DNA from: Rhizobium laguerreae | GTDB taxonomy: Bacteria > Pseudomonadota > Alphaproteobacteria > Rhizobiales > Rhizobiaceae | Direction of reading: 5' to 3' | Assembly: GCF_002008165.1 (NCBI RefSeq) | Contig: NZ_MRDM01000015.1 | Span: 62,001-126,000, forward strand | Length of the DNA: 64,000 nt | In this document: positions 53,698 through 63,623 of the stretch, piece after piece | Position numbering within the stretch: the stretch's first letter is position 1 | How the letters are laid out: each line of letters begins with the position of its first letter | Translations under genes and position numbers: made by a program | The notes under the pieces: model-generated | What the model saw: the letters and a program-made list of their open reading frames with translations, nothing else | Databases searched by the model: none | What the model was told of the DNA's origin: nothing

Positions 53698-54150
53698 TTA
53701 CTGGATCAGGCGCACGTCACTTGTAACCGGCAGCGTCCCCGGGGTAACGCTGAGCGCAATAAGCTGGGCGAGGATCGAAAAGACTTGATTGGTGTTTTCG
53801 GCGCCCCTCTCTGGGACGCAATAAGCCGAGCCACGGTAGACTGTGGCGGCAAAGCAGTTGTGCGATCGTCCCCGAGTAACTTTGATAATCGATGTGTCGG
53901 TCGCCCGCCGAAGGGCCTCCTCCGTCTGGAGCCTGAAGGCATTGGGGGTGGATCGCATCAATGCTCCAAGATAACGAAAGACAGCAAAAGGCGAGCGCAG
54001 GGAAATGGAGAAGGTGAAGGAAGCTTCACCTTCTATATCGTTGTGAAACCTTACTACGAGGTCCTTCGGCGTCGCGCCCGTACCCGACCAGTTCGCGCTG
54101 CAGATCTGGCCAGGGCCCTGACGGACTAGGTTGCGCTTGAAGGCGTCGTC
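53698..54150 (-). pseudogene. Unknown protein, C-terminal fragment
   Basis: The minus-strand frame holds regular protein-like sequence (EASFTFSISLRSPFAVFRYL, EALRRATDTSIIKVTRG, VFSILAQLIALSVTPGTLP) from about 54150 to its stop at 53698. Before that it runs into sequence that is coding on the opposite strand, so its start appears to be lost. I recognise no domain. Confidence 0.4.
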
Positions 54151-54396
54151 GCTGTGTTCGGGTCGGTCCCTGATTTCATGATCACGATCGATGCCAACTT
54201 CTGGATGTCTGCAAGCGACGCTCAGGCCCGCGCCCTCATGGAGCATGAGCTATCGCACTGTGCGCAGGAGCTCGACGACTTCGGAGCCCCGAAGTTCCGC
54301 AAGCGTCGGATTCACCCGAAGCCGCGCACAACGCCAGGGTCGCAGAAGCCCAAAACAGCCTATTTTTGCGCCATCACGATGACCCGCTGGCAATAA
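54130..54396 (+). pseudogene. Phage-type metallopeptidase fragment
   Basis: The frame after TAG 54127-54129 reads PDFMITIDANFWMSASDAQA and then MEHELSHCAQELDDFGAPKF, a zinc motif H-E-L-S-H with the downstream D-x-F-G-x-P-x-F of putative phage metallopeptidases. The C-terminal part soon loses likeness and ends at 54396. It is shorter than full members, so it is a remnant of a phage or integrative element. Bases 54397-54689 show no gene. Confidence 0.55.
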
Positions 54397-54689
54397 ATTT
54401 CATTTTTTTATGGACATCGAGCGTATATCCACCTACATAACGTTCAATGCCTCCGCCGAAGCGCTGGTTTCGAATGGAACATGAAGCGCCGAACGCAGAC
54501 GTTACTATCGATGATTGCCATTATGGCAAAGCCATACTTGGATGGCCAGATACGTGATTAAATCAATAGCGCTTTTCTACATTGGAAACACACCCGACAC
54601 TTGGAAATTCACAGTAAATACTGCCGTCTCGACAAGCATCGGCTAAAAAAGGAGAATGCCTAGCCTCTTGAGCTCGGCGCCCAAATTAT

Positions 54690-55922
54690 ATGAATTCTGC
54701 AACTGGAAAAGACGCGCCGACACAATCGGCAACGACCAAGATCAGCCTCAAGAACATCTACAAAGTCTTCGGCGAGCATCCGAAAAAAGCCTTCGCACTA
54801 CTGCGGGCCGGAAAGACCAAGTCTGAAATTCATGCAGCAACGGGCTGCTCGATCGGCGTCAACGACGCCAGTTTCGATATTCGTGCCGGCGAGATATTCG
54901 TGATCATGGGCCTGTCGGGCTCCGGCAAATCAACGCTGCTGCGCCTTCTCAACCGACTGATCGAACCGAGTTCCGGATCGATCGAGATCGATGGCCGCGA
55001 CATCACCGGCATGTCGCGCAGCGAGCTGATCGCGCTTCGCCGCCGCGACATCAGCATGGTCTTCCAATCCGTTGCACTGCTGCCGAACCGCACGGTCCTC
55101 AACAACGCCGCCTTCGGTCTCGAAGTCGCCGGTGTCGGCGAGGCCGGCCGCAAGCAGAAGGCACTGGCGGCGCTGAAGGCCGTTGGCCTAGATGGCTATG
55201 CCGACAGCCGCCCGGACCAGCTCTCCGGTGGCATGAAGCAGCGCGTCGGCCTTGCCCGCGCACTGGCCAGCGAGCCGACGATCCTGCTGATGGACGAAGC
55301 CTTCTCGGCCCTCGACCCGCTGATCCGCACGGAAATGCAGGACGAACTGGTTCGCCTGCAGTCGGAACACAGCCGCACCATCGTTTTCGTCAGCCACGAT
55401 CTCGACGAGGCGATGCGCATCGGCGACCGGATCTGCATCATGCAGAACGGCAATGTCGTGCAGGTCGGCGCGCCCGATGAAATCGTCACCCAGCCGGCCA
55501 ACGACTATGTTCGCTCGTTCTTCCGCAATGTCGATGTCGCCCATGTCTTCAAGGCCGGCGATGTTGCCCGCAAGTCGCAGGTGACGATCATCGAGCGCGA
55601 AGGCGTGTCCGCTGCCGCAGCGCTCGAGCGAATGAAGAACTACGATCGTGAATACGCGATCATCCTCGGCCGCGACAAGACCTATCACGGCATGATCAGC
55701 CAAACTTCGCTGATCGAGAAGATGCGGGCCAAGGCAGCCGACCCCTATCGCGGTGCTTTCCTGACCGAGATCCAGGCCATTCCGGCTTCCGAGCCTTTGT
55801 CGAACGTGCTCGGCAAGGTCGCCGCCAGCCCATGGCCGGTACCCGTCGTCTGCGATCGCAACCGCTATATCGGCTCCATCAGCAAGTCGGCGCTGCTCGA
55901 AACGCTCGATCGCGCCAGCTGA
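54690..55922 (+). CDS. proV: Glycine betaine/proline betaine ABC transporter ATPase (ProV/OpuA-like)
   Basis: A 410-residue ATPase. Walker A is MGLSGSGKSTLLR, the Q-loop is MVFQSVALLPN, the signature is QLSGGMKQRVGLARAL, Walker B is ILLMDEAFSALDP, and the switch is VFVSHDLDEA. After residue 280 come two CBS-like domains (QVTIIEREGVSAAAALERM, RYIGSISKSALLETL), which in ProV/OpuAA sense ionic strength. It leads an operon with the permease and binding protein. The region ahead is AT-rich and has no obvious ribosome site. Confidence 0.92.
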   Translation: MNSATGKDAPTQSATTKISLKNIYKVFGEHPKKAFALLRAGKTKSEIHAATGCSIGVNDASFDIRAGEIFVIMGLSGSGKSTLLRLLNRLIEPSSGSIEIDGRDITGMSRSELIALRRRDISMVFQSVALLPNRTVLNNAAFGLEVAGVGEAGRKQKALAALKAVGLDGYADSRPDQLSGGMKQRVGLARALASEPTILLMDEAFSALDPLIRTEMQDELVRLQSEHSRTIVFVSHDLDEAMRIGDRICIMQNGNVVQVGAPDEIVTQPANDYVRSFFRNVDVAHVFKAGDVARKSQVTIIEREGVSAAAALERMKNYDREYAIILGRDKTYHGMISQTSLIEKMRAKAADPYRGAFLTEIQAIPASEPLSNVLGKVAASPWPVPVVCDRNRYIGSISKSALLETLDRAS

Positions 55923-55944
55923 CCCCAAACACATCGGATATACT

Positions 55945-56826
55945 ATGAACTTCGATATCGGAAACGGCATCGACGCTGCCGTCAATTACGTCCTCGACAA
56001 TTTCTCACCGCTGCTGGACGCCATCGCCGCGACCATCGGCTTCGTCACGGATGGTATCCAGAATGCCCTGCTGGCTATCCCCATGCCTGTCGGCATCGCG
56101 ATCTTCGTGATCCTGTCGCTCTGGCGTGTCGGCATCGGCTTTGCGGTGTTCACCGCGCTCGGCCTGCTGCTCGTCAATCACATCGCCCTCTGGGGCCCGA
56201 TGATGGAGACGCTATCGCTGGTGATCGCCTCGACGCTGATCGCCATGCTGGTCGGCCTGCCGCTCGGCATCTCCATGGCGCGCAAGGATTCCGTCGCCGC
56301 CTTCGTGCGCCCTGTTCTGGACCTGATGCAGACCATGCCGGCCTTCGTCTACCTGATCCCGGCCGCGATGTTCTTCGGCCTCGGTGCCGTACCCGGCGCG
56401 ATCGCCACGGTGATCTTCTCAATGCCACCGGTGGCCCGCCTCACCAATCTCGGCATCCGCCAGGTGGATGGCGAATTCATCGAGGCCGGCAATGCCTTCG
56501 GCTGCACCGCTACGCAGTTGCTCTTCAAGGTGCAGTTGCCGAATGCCCTGCCCTCGATCATGGCCGGCATCAACCAGACGATCATGTTGTCGCTGTCGAT
56601 GGTGGTGATCGCCTCGATGATCGGTGCCGGTGGCATCGGCAACACGGTACTGACGGGCATCCAGCGTCTCGATGTCGGCACCGGCTTCGAAGGCGGTATC
56701 GCCGTTGTCATCCTGGCCGTCATTCTCGACCGGATCACCCAGAGCCTCGGAAAACCCCGCGCCGCCTTCTGGCTGGGACTGTTCCGCAAGACCGAGCGCG
56801 AGGAACTGGCGACCGCTACTGCCTGA
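55945..56826 (+). CDS. proW: Glycine betaine/proline betaine ABC transporter permease (ProW-like)
   Basis: A 293-residue membrane protein with six to seven spans and the coupling loop FIEAGNAFGCTATQLLFKVQ-LP. The conserved LDLMQTMPAFVYLIPAAMFF and MLSLSMVVIASMIGAGGIG stretches are typical of ProW/OpuAB. It starts 22 bp after proV. Confidence 0.92.
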   Translation: MNFDIGNGIDAAVNYVLDNFSPLLDAIAATIGFVTDGIQNALLAIPMPVGIAIFVILSLWRVGIGFAVFTALGLLLVNHIALWGPMMETLSLVIASTLIAMLVGLPLGISMARKDSVAAFVRPVLDLMQTMPAFVYLIPAAMFFGLGAVPGAIATVIFSMPPVARLTNLGIRQVDGEFIEAGNAFGCTATQLLFKVQLPNALPSIMAGINQTIMLSLSMVVIASMIGAGGIGNTVLTGIQRLDVGTGFEGGIAVVILAVILDRITQSLGKPRAAFWLGLFRKTEREELATATA

Positions 56827-56890
56827 CCCCCGCGTCAGACCAATGCGGGCAACGACCCGTCTAATGCGGACCTTCACAAAAGGAGCACAT

Positions 56891-57763
56891 ATGTTCAAAA
56901 CACTCGCAACCCTCGGCCTCGCCGCCGCCCTTCTCGTTGGCACCGTCACAGCGACCATGGCTGCGGATGCCAAGCCGGTGAAGATCGGCTGGGCCGCATG
57001 GTCCGACGCCGAATTCGTCACTAAGCTCGCTGCCAGGCTGATCGAGACCAAGCTCAACCAGAAGGTCGAGCTTGTGCAGGCAGACGTGGCGCCGCTCTAC
57101 CAGGGTGTCGGCCGCGGCGATCTCGATGCGATGATGATGGCCTGGCTGCCGCAGACCCATGCGGACTATTATGCCAAGGTCAAGGAGAAGGTCGAGACGC
57201 TCGGCACCGTCTATGACGGCGCCAAGCTCGGCTGGGTCGTCCCGGACTACATTCCCGCAGACCAGATCGGCTCGATCGAGGATCTCAAGAAGGAAGACGT
57301 CCAGAAGAAGCTCTCCGGCACCATCCAGGGCATCGACCCCGGCGCCGGCCTAACGCGCCTGTCGGAGAAGGCCGAGAAGGATTACGGGCTGGGCAGCTAC
57401 AAGCTGCAGATCTCCAGCGAAGCCGGCATGCTGACCACCGTCGATCGCGCCGTGCGCGGCGAAAAGTGGTTCGTGGCCACCGCCTGGAGCCCGCACTGGA
57501 TGTTCGGCAAGCACCAGCTGCGCTACCTCGACGACCCGAAAAAATCGTTGGGTGAAGCCGAGCACGTCGACATTCTGGCGCGCAAGGACTTCAAGTCGGA
57601 ATATCCCAAGGTTGCCGACTTCCTGTCGCGCATGAAGCTGCCGATTCCCGATCTGGAAGCGGCGATGTTTACCGCGCAGCAGAGCTCCTATGATCAAGCA
57701 GTCGACAAGTACATTGCCGACCACCCCGACCAGGTGAAGAGCTGGATCGGCGAGGAAGGCTGA
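56891..57763 (+). CDS. proX: Glycine betaine-binding periplasmic protein (OpuAC/ProX-like)
   Basis: A 290-residue binding protein with signal peptide MFKTLATLGLAAALLVGTVT, cut after TMA. Three aromatic segments likely form the quaternary-amine cage: IGWAAWSDAEF, MMAWLPQTHADYY and ATAWSPHWMFG. These match OpuAC-type glycine betaine binding rather than the choline-binding ChoX type. AAAAGGAGCACAT before ATG 56891 is a strong ribosome site. The gene lies near gbcB debris, which also points to betaine metabolism. Confidence 0.9.
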   Translation: MFKTLATLGLAAALLVGTVTATMAADAKPVKIGWAAWSDAEFVTKLAARLIETKLNQKVELVQADVAPLYQGVGRGDLDAMMMAWLPQTHADYYAKVKEKVETLGTVYDGAKLGWVVPDYIPADQIGSIEDLKKEDVQKKLSGTIQGIDPGAGLTRLSEKAEKDYGLGSYKLQISSEAGMLTTVDRAVRGEKWFVATAWSPHWMFGKHQLRYLDDPKKSLGEAEHVDILARKDFKSEYPKVADFLSRMKLPIPDLEAAMFTAQQSSYDQAVDKYIADHPDQVKSWIGEEG

Positions 57764-57774
57764 TCTCCGACATC

Positions 57775-57806
57775 ATGCTCCCCAGCACCATCGTGCTGGT
57801 GAGCAT
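57775..57806 (+). terminator. Hairpin after the proVWX operon
   Basis: ATGCTC and CCAGCAC (57775-57788, one extra base between) pair with GTGCTGG and GAGCAT (57793-57806) around CATC. This is a 13-bp stem. It has no long T-run, so it may stabilise the mRNA end or terminate weakly. Confidence 0.6.
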
Positions 57807-57833
57807 CTTCGCAAGATTGAGCAGGAGCGGCAG

Positions 57834-58124
57834 TTGTATATCGACAGCCCGGACACGTTCTACACGACTGACGACACCATCGGCGGCCGGATATCGCTGG
57901 CGCGCGACGCGAACGGCCTGTCGGTCGAAGCCGCCGCCCTCGCAATCGGCATCGCGGCAGGCACCTGGATCGACTGGGAAAACGATCGTGACGCTCCCTT
58001 CCCCGACCGCCTCGTGATGATTGCCGAAGCGCTCGGGGTCAGCCTGGCGTGGCTCGTCAGCGGACGTGGCGAAGGGCCAACCTGGATCACCAGTGACAAC
58101 GCTTCTGCCTTTCGTCCGGACTGA
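57834..58124 (+). CDS. Small HTH (XRE-like) protein
   Basis: A 96-residue protein starting at TTG 57834 with AGGAGCGGCAG ahead. Residues 19-70 form an XRE-like domain (RISLARDANGLSVEAAALAI, TWIDWENDRDAPFPDRL, IAEALGVSLAWLVSG). It probably binds DNA. It lies 70 bp after proX, beyond a hairpin. Confidence 0.7.
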   Translation: MYIDSPDTFYTTDDTIGGRISLARDANGLSVEAAALAIGIAAGTWIDWENDRDAPFPDRLVMIAEALGVSLAWLVSGRGEGPTWITSDNASAFRPD

Positions 58125-58173
58125 CGGCCAACGGCCGCGCCAAACGATTTCAGCAGGACAAGGAACGACATCG

Positions 58174-58518
58174 ATGGATACCAGCACAATCACATCCGAA
58201 CTGACGCAGAACATACCTGGGGCGCCGGCCCTGGAAGCAGGATCGACAACCGGCCAGCCGATCGATCTCTCTGCCATGCACGCCCTCTATTCGGATATGG
58301 GATGGCTGATCGCCGAGCGTTTTTCATCGCTTGAAGACCGCCAGAGGGTATTCGAGCTGATCGAACTCGGCATGCGAAGCGGTGACCCCAAACTGAAGCA
58401 TGCGGTATCGACCGGCTTGATCGAAGCGATGATTTCCCGCACCGGCGCGCAGCCGGCGAGGTGGCGACAGATCTCGGCGGAGCTCGGGCCGTTGTCCGCT
58501 GCCTATATCCACGGATAG
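58174..58518 (+). CDS. Conserved hypothetical protein
   Basis: A 114-residue helical protein with AMHALYSDMGWLIAERFSSL and FELIELGMRSGDPKLKHAVS. I know it only as a conserved rhizobial-type hypothetical, with no function. CAGGACAAGGAACGACATCG precedes ATG 58174. It follows the XRE-like gene by 49 bp and may be co-transcribed. Confidence 0.6.
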   Translation: MDTSTITSELTQNIPGAPALEAGSTTGQPIDLSAMHALYSDMGWLIAERFSSLEDRQRVFELIELGMRSGDPKLKHAVSTGLIEAMISRTGAQPARWRQISAELGPLSAAYIHG

Positions 58519-58608
58519 CTTTTTCCCCTGCCAAGTTCCGCCCATCTCGGCCGGCATCAGCGTGGATCGCAGATGCCGGCCTGTTCGTCTTCGGCCAGCC
58601 CCCTTCCT

Positions 58609-59717
58609 AGTGGCGTTGTTGCGTGGATCACCCGGCGACTGATATTGAGCGGTTGTTTTCAGTCTCCTGATCGGGATTTCGACGATGCCGCACACGTCCA
58701 AAGCCGATCGGCGGGACAAGATTGCCAAGCAGAAATATCAGGTGACGAATTGGCCGGCATATAATGAAAGCCTGCGTCAACGTGGTGATTTGACCATCTG
58801 GGTGAAGGATGAGGCCCTGTCTTTATGGACGGCGCGAAGGCGGACATCGCGGGGTGGTCAGCCGAAAACTCGGATCTGGCGATTACGTTGTGCTTGATCC
58901 TGCGCGTCGTCTACGGGCTGGCGCTACGCCAGACCCAAGGCTTGATGCGCAGTGTTGCGGCGCTGATGGGGTTCAATATTGCCGTGCCTGACGTCTCCAC
59001 CCTGTCTCGCCGGAGCAAAGGGCTGGCGTTGCCGTCGACAAAGTCCCGAGCCACAACATCAGGTCCGGTCCATCTGGTTGTCGACAGCACCGGCTTGAAG
59101 GTCTTCGGCGAGGGCGAGTGGGTGGAAAACAAGCACAAAACCAAGGCCAAACGCAAAAGATGGCGCAAACTGCACCTTGGTCTCATCTTGTCATTGGTGA
59201 GATTGTTTGTTCCGATCTGACCGTGGATGATGTCGGCGATCCGACAGCGTTACCAGGACTTCTGGACCAGATCGGTGGCCCCTTCGAGAAGTTCATTGCC
59301 GCCGGCGCCTATGATGGAACGCCAAGCCGAGATCTTTTGGCGACACGCTCTGGTGAGATCGTAGAGGTCATTATCCCACCTCCCAAGACTGCCGTTGCCA
59401 GCCCTCAATCGGGGCTGGTTCCATCCGTCCGCGATCGCCATATTGCAGAAATCCAGACTAAAGGGCGGATGGCCATTGCAGAAATCCACCGACTACAACA
59501 AGCGCAGTCGCGCTGAGACCCAGATGGGTCGATGGAAGGCTGTGCCGGGCCCAAACTCAAAGCACGACATTTTGAAAATCAGAAGACTGAAGCGAAGATT
59601 GGCGTCCGTGTTCTTAACCGGACGACAGAACTTGGCCGGCCCAAGTTCGAGCGCGTTGCATGAAAAATGCAGTGGATAGGGTTGCCTTGTCCAAAGTCTG
59701 ATCCATGCAACAGTGCT
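58609..59717 (+). mobile_element. Decayed IS5-type insertion sequence
   Basis: Imperfect terminal inverted repeats bracket the element: GGCGTTGTTGCGTGGATCA on the left (58612-58630) and the reverse complement AGCACTGTTGCATGGATCA on the right (59699-59717), 15 of 19 matching. Between them a DDE transposase is split over at least three frames. These are MPHTSKADRRDKIAKQKYQV from 58685, LVVDSTGLKVFGEGEW from about 58825, and the final YNKRSRAETQMGRWKAVPG after 59490. It cannot make an active transposase as read. Confidence 0.82.
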
Positions 59718-59779
59718 GTTGGTGGGAGCCCAGGCACGTGATATTGCGGCACGGTGACAAATGCCCGATGTCACCGCAT

Positions 59780-59998
59780 TTATTCTTCCACCAACCGCAA
59801 CACTGGCGGGGCTCCACATGCGCGGAACGCCTTTAGGTCGACTTGAACCATCGGGCCACGCGGCGTGTGCATGGTGAGGGTGCTGATATCGACATCAATA
59901 CCGGATTTGTGTACGTCGCGGATGGCGTCGTTCATTTGTTGAAGGGCTGCGCCTAGTCTTTCCTCAGCATGCTTCTGTCTTGCGAGGTGAGATGTCAT
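59780..59998 (-). CDS. Small conserved hypothetical protein
   Basis: A 72-residue protein starting MTSHLARQKHAEERLGAALQ, with AGGACAACC ahead of ATG 59996-59998. The middle has a small beta-pair (VDISTLTMHTPRGPMVQVDL). No function is known. It lies between the decayed IS and acdS. Confidence 0.5.
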   Translation of the reverse strand: MTSHLARQKHAEERLGAALQQMNDAIRDVHKSGIDVDISTLTMHTPRGPMVQVDLKAFRACGAPPVLRLVEE

Positions 59999-60266
59999 GG
60001 TTGTCCTGATCGTTTGCTGTTCGCTTTCCGCTTATGCGGGTAGCTTTTTGGTCCGCGCTGGGGTTATCTCATCCCTGGGGAAACGTGCGCGGATCCACGG
60101 AAGTTTTTCGTTATAACAGTCGAGAAGACAGCCTCATCCGACGCTATTCGTTTTCACTGTCGGATCGACTGGAGATCGACCTGCGGAGGCGTGATCATAA
60201 TCGGCTCGACTTGCCATTCAGCTATGTTTAACGCGATACCCGGGCCGGTTAACCTGACGGTGCCAA

Positions 60267-61286
60267 TCACCCGTCCTTGTAGTAATAGCTATAGCCGTTG
60301 AGCGCCGGGGCGCCGCCGAGATGGGCGTACAGCACCTTCGAGCCCTCGGAGAAGAAGCCCTTGCGTGCGAGATCGATCATCCCCTGCATCGACTTTCCCT
60401 CATAGACTGGGTCGGTAATCATCGCCTCGGTGCGCGCCGCGAGCCGGATCGCCTCGTTGGTCTCCTCCGAGGGCACTCCATAGGCGGGATAGGCGTAGTC
60501 AGGGTTGATGACGATCTCGTCTTCACGCACCGACCGACCAAGGTTCACGAGTTCCGAGGTCGCATCGACGATCTTCCGCACCTGATCCCGCGTCTGCTGG
60601 AGGGTGCCCGAGGCGTCGATGCCAATCACCCGGTCGGCCCTGTCTAGTGCGGCAAAGCCGACGATCATTCCGCCCTGGGTTGAACCGGTGACAACGCAGA
60701 CGATGATATAGTCGAAGATGAAGCCGAGGTCCTTTTCCTGTGCCGCGACTTCCTCGGCGAAGCCGACATAGCCGAGGCCTCCGAACTTGTGTACCGAAGC
60801 GCCAGCCGGGATCGCGTAGGGCTTGCCGCCCGCATCCTCTACCGACTGAATCGCATCCTCCCAGCTCTTGCGGATGCCGATGTCGAACCCATCCTCGACC
60901 AGCCGGCTGTCGGCGCCCATCAGTTTCGTCATCAGGATATTGCCGACACGGTCATAGACCGCATCGTAGTGCGGCACCCATTTCTCCTGGATGACGACAC
61001 ATTTCATGCCGATCTTCGCCGCAGTCGCAGCCACCATGCGGGTATGATTCGACTGGACCCCACCGATCGACACCAGCGTATCCGCGCCGGAGGCGATCGC
61101 GTCGGGCACGATATATTCGAGCTTCCTGAGCTTATTGCCGCCCATGGCGAGGCCGGAATTGCAGTCGTCGCGCTTGGCATAGATGTCGACCTTGCCGCCC
61201 AGCGCCGCAGTCAGCCGCGGCAGGTGCTCGATCGGCGTCGGGCCGAAGGTGAGCTGGTAGCGTTCGAACTTTTCCAACAGTGACAT
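60267..61286 (-). CDS. acdS: 1-aminocyclopropane-1-carboxylate deaminase AcdS
   Basis: A 339-residue fold-type II PLP enzyme. The PLP lysine is in GLAMGGNKLRKLEY, the SIGGVQSNHTRMVAA stretch binds the substrate, and CVVTGSTQGGMIVGFAALDR holds the phosphate loop. The Glu in ITDPVYEGKSMQGMIDL and the Leu in VLYAHLGGAPALNGY separate true ACC deaminases from D-cysteine desulfhydrases. It converts ACC, the plant ethylene precursor, to 2-oxobutyrate and ammonia, and helps rhizobia lower plant ethylene. The usual upstream acdR regulator is absent; an IS lies there instead. Confidence 0.93.
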   Translation of the reverse strand: MSLLEKFERYQLTFGPTPIEHLPRLTAALGGKVDIYAKRDDCNSGLAMGGNKLRKLEYIVPDAIASGADTLVSIGGVQSNHTRMVAATAAKIGMKCVVIQEKWVPHYDAVYDRVGNILMTKLMGADSRLVEDGFDIGIRKSWEDAIQSVEDAGGKPYAIPAGASVHKFGGLGYVGFAEEVAAQEKDLGFIFDYIIVCVVTGSTQGGMIVGFAALDRADRVIGIDASGTLQQTRDQVRKIVDATSELVNLGRSVREDEIVINPDYAYPAYGVPSEETNEAIRLAARTEAMITDPVYEGKSMQGMIDLARKGFFSEGSKVLYAHLGGAPALNGYSYYYKDG

Positions 61287-61325
61287 CGATCAGGACCTCC
61301 GTGCCGAATTTGTGGTCGAAGGCTA

Positions 61326-62110
61326 GGGGCTGTTGAGGTTCAGGGTTTCTTCTGGGGCTTGTTTGTGATTCAAGCTGCAGATGGAACGATTTGTGCTGAC
61401 GGACGCCCAATGGGCGAAAATGGAACCACATTGCCACGGCAAGCCGTCTGATCCCGGCCGAAGTGGCAGCAACAACCGGCGCTTCATCGAGGCAATTCTT
61501 TGGATTGTGCGTACAGGAAGCCCGTGGCGAGATCTCCCCACGGCTTTTGGGAACTGGAACACGATCTACAAACGGTATCGTGATTGGGTCAAAGCCGATG
61601 TTTTCACAAGGCTTTTTGAGGTCTGCTCAGATGAGCCTGACATGGAATATGCCATGGTTGACGCCACCATCGTCAAGGTCCACCGCCACGGACAGGGCTC
61701 AAAAGGGGACTCAGAGCCAGGCTATAGGGCGTTCGAAGGGCGGCTTGACGACCAAGATCCTTGCGTTGACTGACACACTTGGAAATCTCTTTGTTCTTCT
61801 GCCCGGTCATCGCTTCGACACGGTAGGCGTTGCTCCGCTCATCGATGGCATTGGTTTTGACGGGCTGATCGCTGACAAGGCCTTCGACAGCAACCAAATC
61901 GTCGCTGATTTAAACGAGCGTGGAGCTAAGGTCGTCATCTCCCAGCATCCACGACGAAAAGCAGCTCTTCCACTCGACAGCGAAATCTACAAATAGCGGC
62001 ACCTCATCGAGAATTTCTTCTGCAAACTCAAAGAGTTCAAACGCATTGAATGCGAGCGGACAAAACCGACCAAAGTTTCAGCGCAATCATTCACCTCGCG
62101 GCAGCCGTTA
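61326..62110 (+). mobile_element. IS5-family (IS427-group-like) element, inactive
   Basis: The left end GGGGCTGTTGAGG (61326-61338) fits the IS427 group. ORF A starts at ATG 61381 (MERFVLTDAQWAKMEPHCHG). A frame change near TCAAAAGGGGACTC (about 61697-61710) leads to the second part with GLTTKILALTDTLGNLFVL. That change could be programmed, as in this group. The second frame then hits TAG 61994-61996 just before HLIENFFCKLKEFKRIECER, so the transposase is broken. No matching right inverted repeat is seen; the element stops where dnaE2 debris begins. Confidence 0.78.
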
Positions 62111-62195
62111 TAATCGGGTCGGCCAGTTGATGGCCGCCGCGCCGCGCGTTGAAAAATCGAAGACGGATAGCTGCGAGAATTCGTAGTTTTGGAGG

Positions 62196-63033
62196 TCTTC
62201 CCCTTGGTCCCTCGACGTAATTTTCGCTCTGGAGGGAGAGCGCCGCCATGCTGTCCGCTTGGGCATGCGCTTGGTGCGTGGACTAGCGGCGGTCGACGCA
62301 GCACGCATAGTCGCCGCCCGTGCCAATCACCCCTTCGACAGCATCGATGACATGTGGCGGCGCGCGAGCGTTTCGGCAGCATCGTTGGTCGATTTGGCGG
62401 AGGCCGATCCTTTCCTGCCATCGCTCGACGTTCAGCGACGGGATGCGCTGTGGGCGATAAAAGCTTTGCGCGACGAGCCACTGCCGCTCTTTGTTGCCGC
62501 GGCCGAGCGCGAGATGAAGACGATCGCCGAGCAGCAAGGAGCCTGATGTCAAACTCCGGCAGATGACAGATGGGCACAACGTCATCCAGGACTACAGCCA
62601 TACCGGCTTGACTCGACGCGAGCACCCGATCGCGTTTTTGCGCAAGGACCTTGCCGCTCGAAGCATCGTCACCTGCGGAGAAGCCATGTCGGCTCGAGAT
62701 GGCCGTTGGTTGATGACCGCTGGCCTTGTTCTGGTCTGTCAAATGCCGGGAACGGCAAAAGGCGTGATGTTTCTGACGATCGAGGATGAGGCAGGTCCGG
62801 CGAACGTCACCTGGCCGAAGCTCTTCGAGGGACGCCGGCGCGTTGTACTTGGATCGAGCATGATGGCTATCAATGGCCGAATCCAACGGGAAGGGGAGGT
62901 CGTGCACCTCATAGCCGAACAGCTCTTCGATCTGTCGGGCGACCTATCCGCCTTGGCGGATCGTGATGGGGAGTTCAAACTGCCGACGGGTCGCGGTGAC
63001 GAGGCTTGTCATACCGCCAGATCCCACGTTTGA
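62196..63033 (+). pseudogene. dnaE2: Second dnaE2, C-terminal fragment with frameshift
   Basis: The sequence matches the C-terminal quarter of the intact DnaE2 in this window: HAVRLGMRLVRGL, DDMWRRASVSAASLVDLAEA, then HTGLTRREHPIAFLRKDL and the OB-fold GVMFLTIEDEAGPANVTW. A single-base shift near 62540 separates the two frames, and the final residues after GRGDE are lost. The upstream three quarters are gone, cut by the IS at 61326-62110. It is diverged from the intact copy, so it is not a recent duplicate. Confidence 0.85.
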
Positions 63034-63191
63034 TCGATGCCCGGTTACCGTGACGGTACCGCACCTCGACCTCTGCTACGAAATTGGCGATGGCCGCGGC
63101 TTCTATAAGCTGGAGGGTGTTCGGCGGCGGGACGATTCTGTCGCCGAAGTCTAAGCCGACGCACTTCACGTCCGAGGACATCGGGTCACAA

Positions 63192-63623
63192 TCAAGCAGC
63201 TACGGCAAGAAGACGAGCATCAGCGACTGAATCGGTCATCCGCCCGCGGTAAGGATAACCAAGAGACCTGAAAAATACCTCACCTGGGCCGGTCGCCGTT
63301 ACATGCCGATTGGCCTCGGTCCACGCCCAGCCGCTGCGCATTACGCCGACGTTCCCGTGATCAATTGGGCTCGATCGCAGCATGGCCTGATCGCGAATAT
63401 AGCTGCATGCCTGCGCGCGCTGCTGAACGATGAGGATATCGCCGAGATGCCATCCGGTCTGTTCCGCAAGAAAACCGTCGCCCTCTGATTTTCCATCCGG
63501 CAGATGAACATCCACAAGCGGTCGCCATATGTGATTGCCAGGACTGGAACTGTTCTTTCGGTGGCAGGTTATGCGTCGAAAATCAAAGGGCACCAGCGCC
63601 GCCGCTCCAGGTGCGCCGGTCAT
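63192..63623 (-). pseudogene. AraC-family regulator, N-terminal part only
   Basis: A 143-residue frame from ATG 63621-63623. It matches the ligand-binding half of AraC-type regulators in style: WHLGDILIVQQRAQACSYIR, RSSPIDHGNVGVMRSGWAWT and GPGEVFFRSLGYPYRGR. It stops before any helix-turn-helix domain, so it is truncated. Bases 63624-64000 to its left on this strand hold nothing I can support. Confidence 0.55.

Noticed and set aside
53321..53788. Open frames after the AbiE-like toxin
   Set aside because: No protein-like stretch or ribosome site is convincing on either strand.
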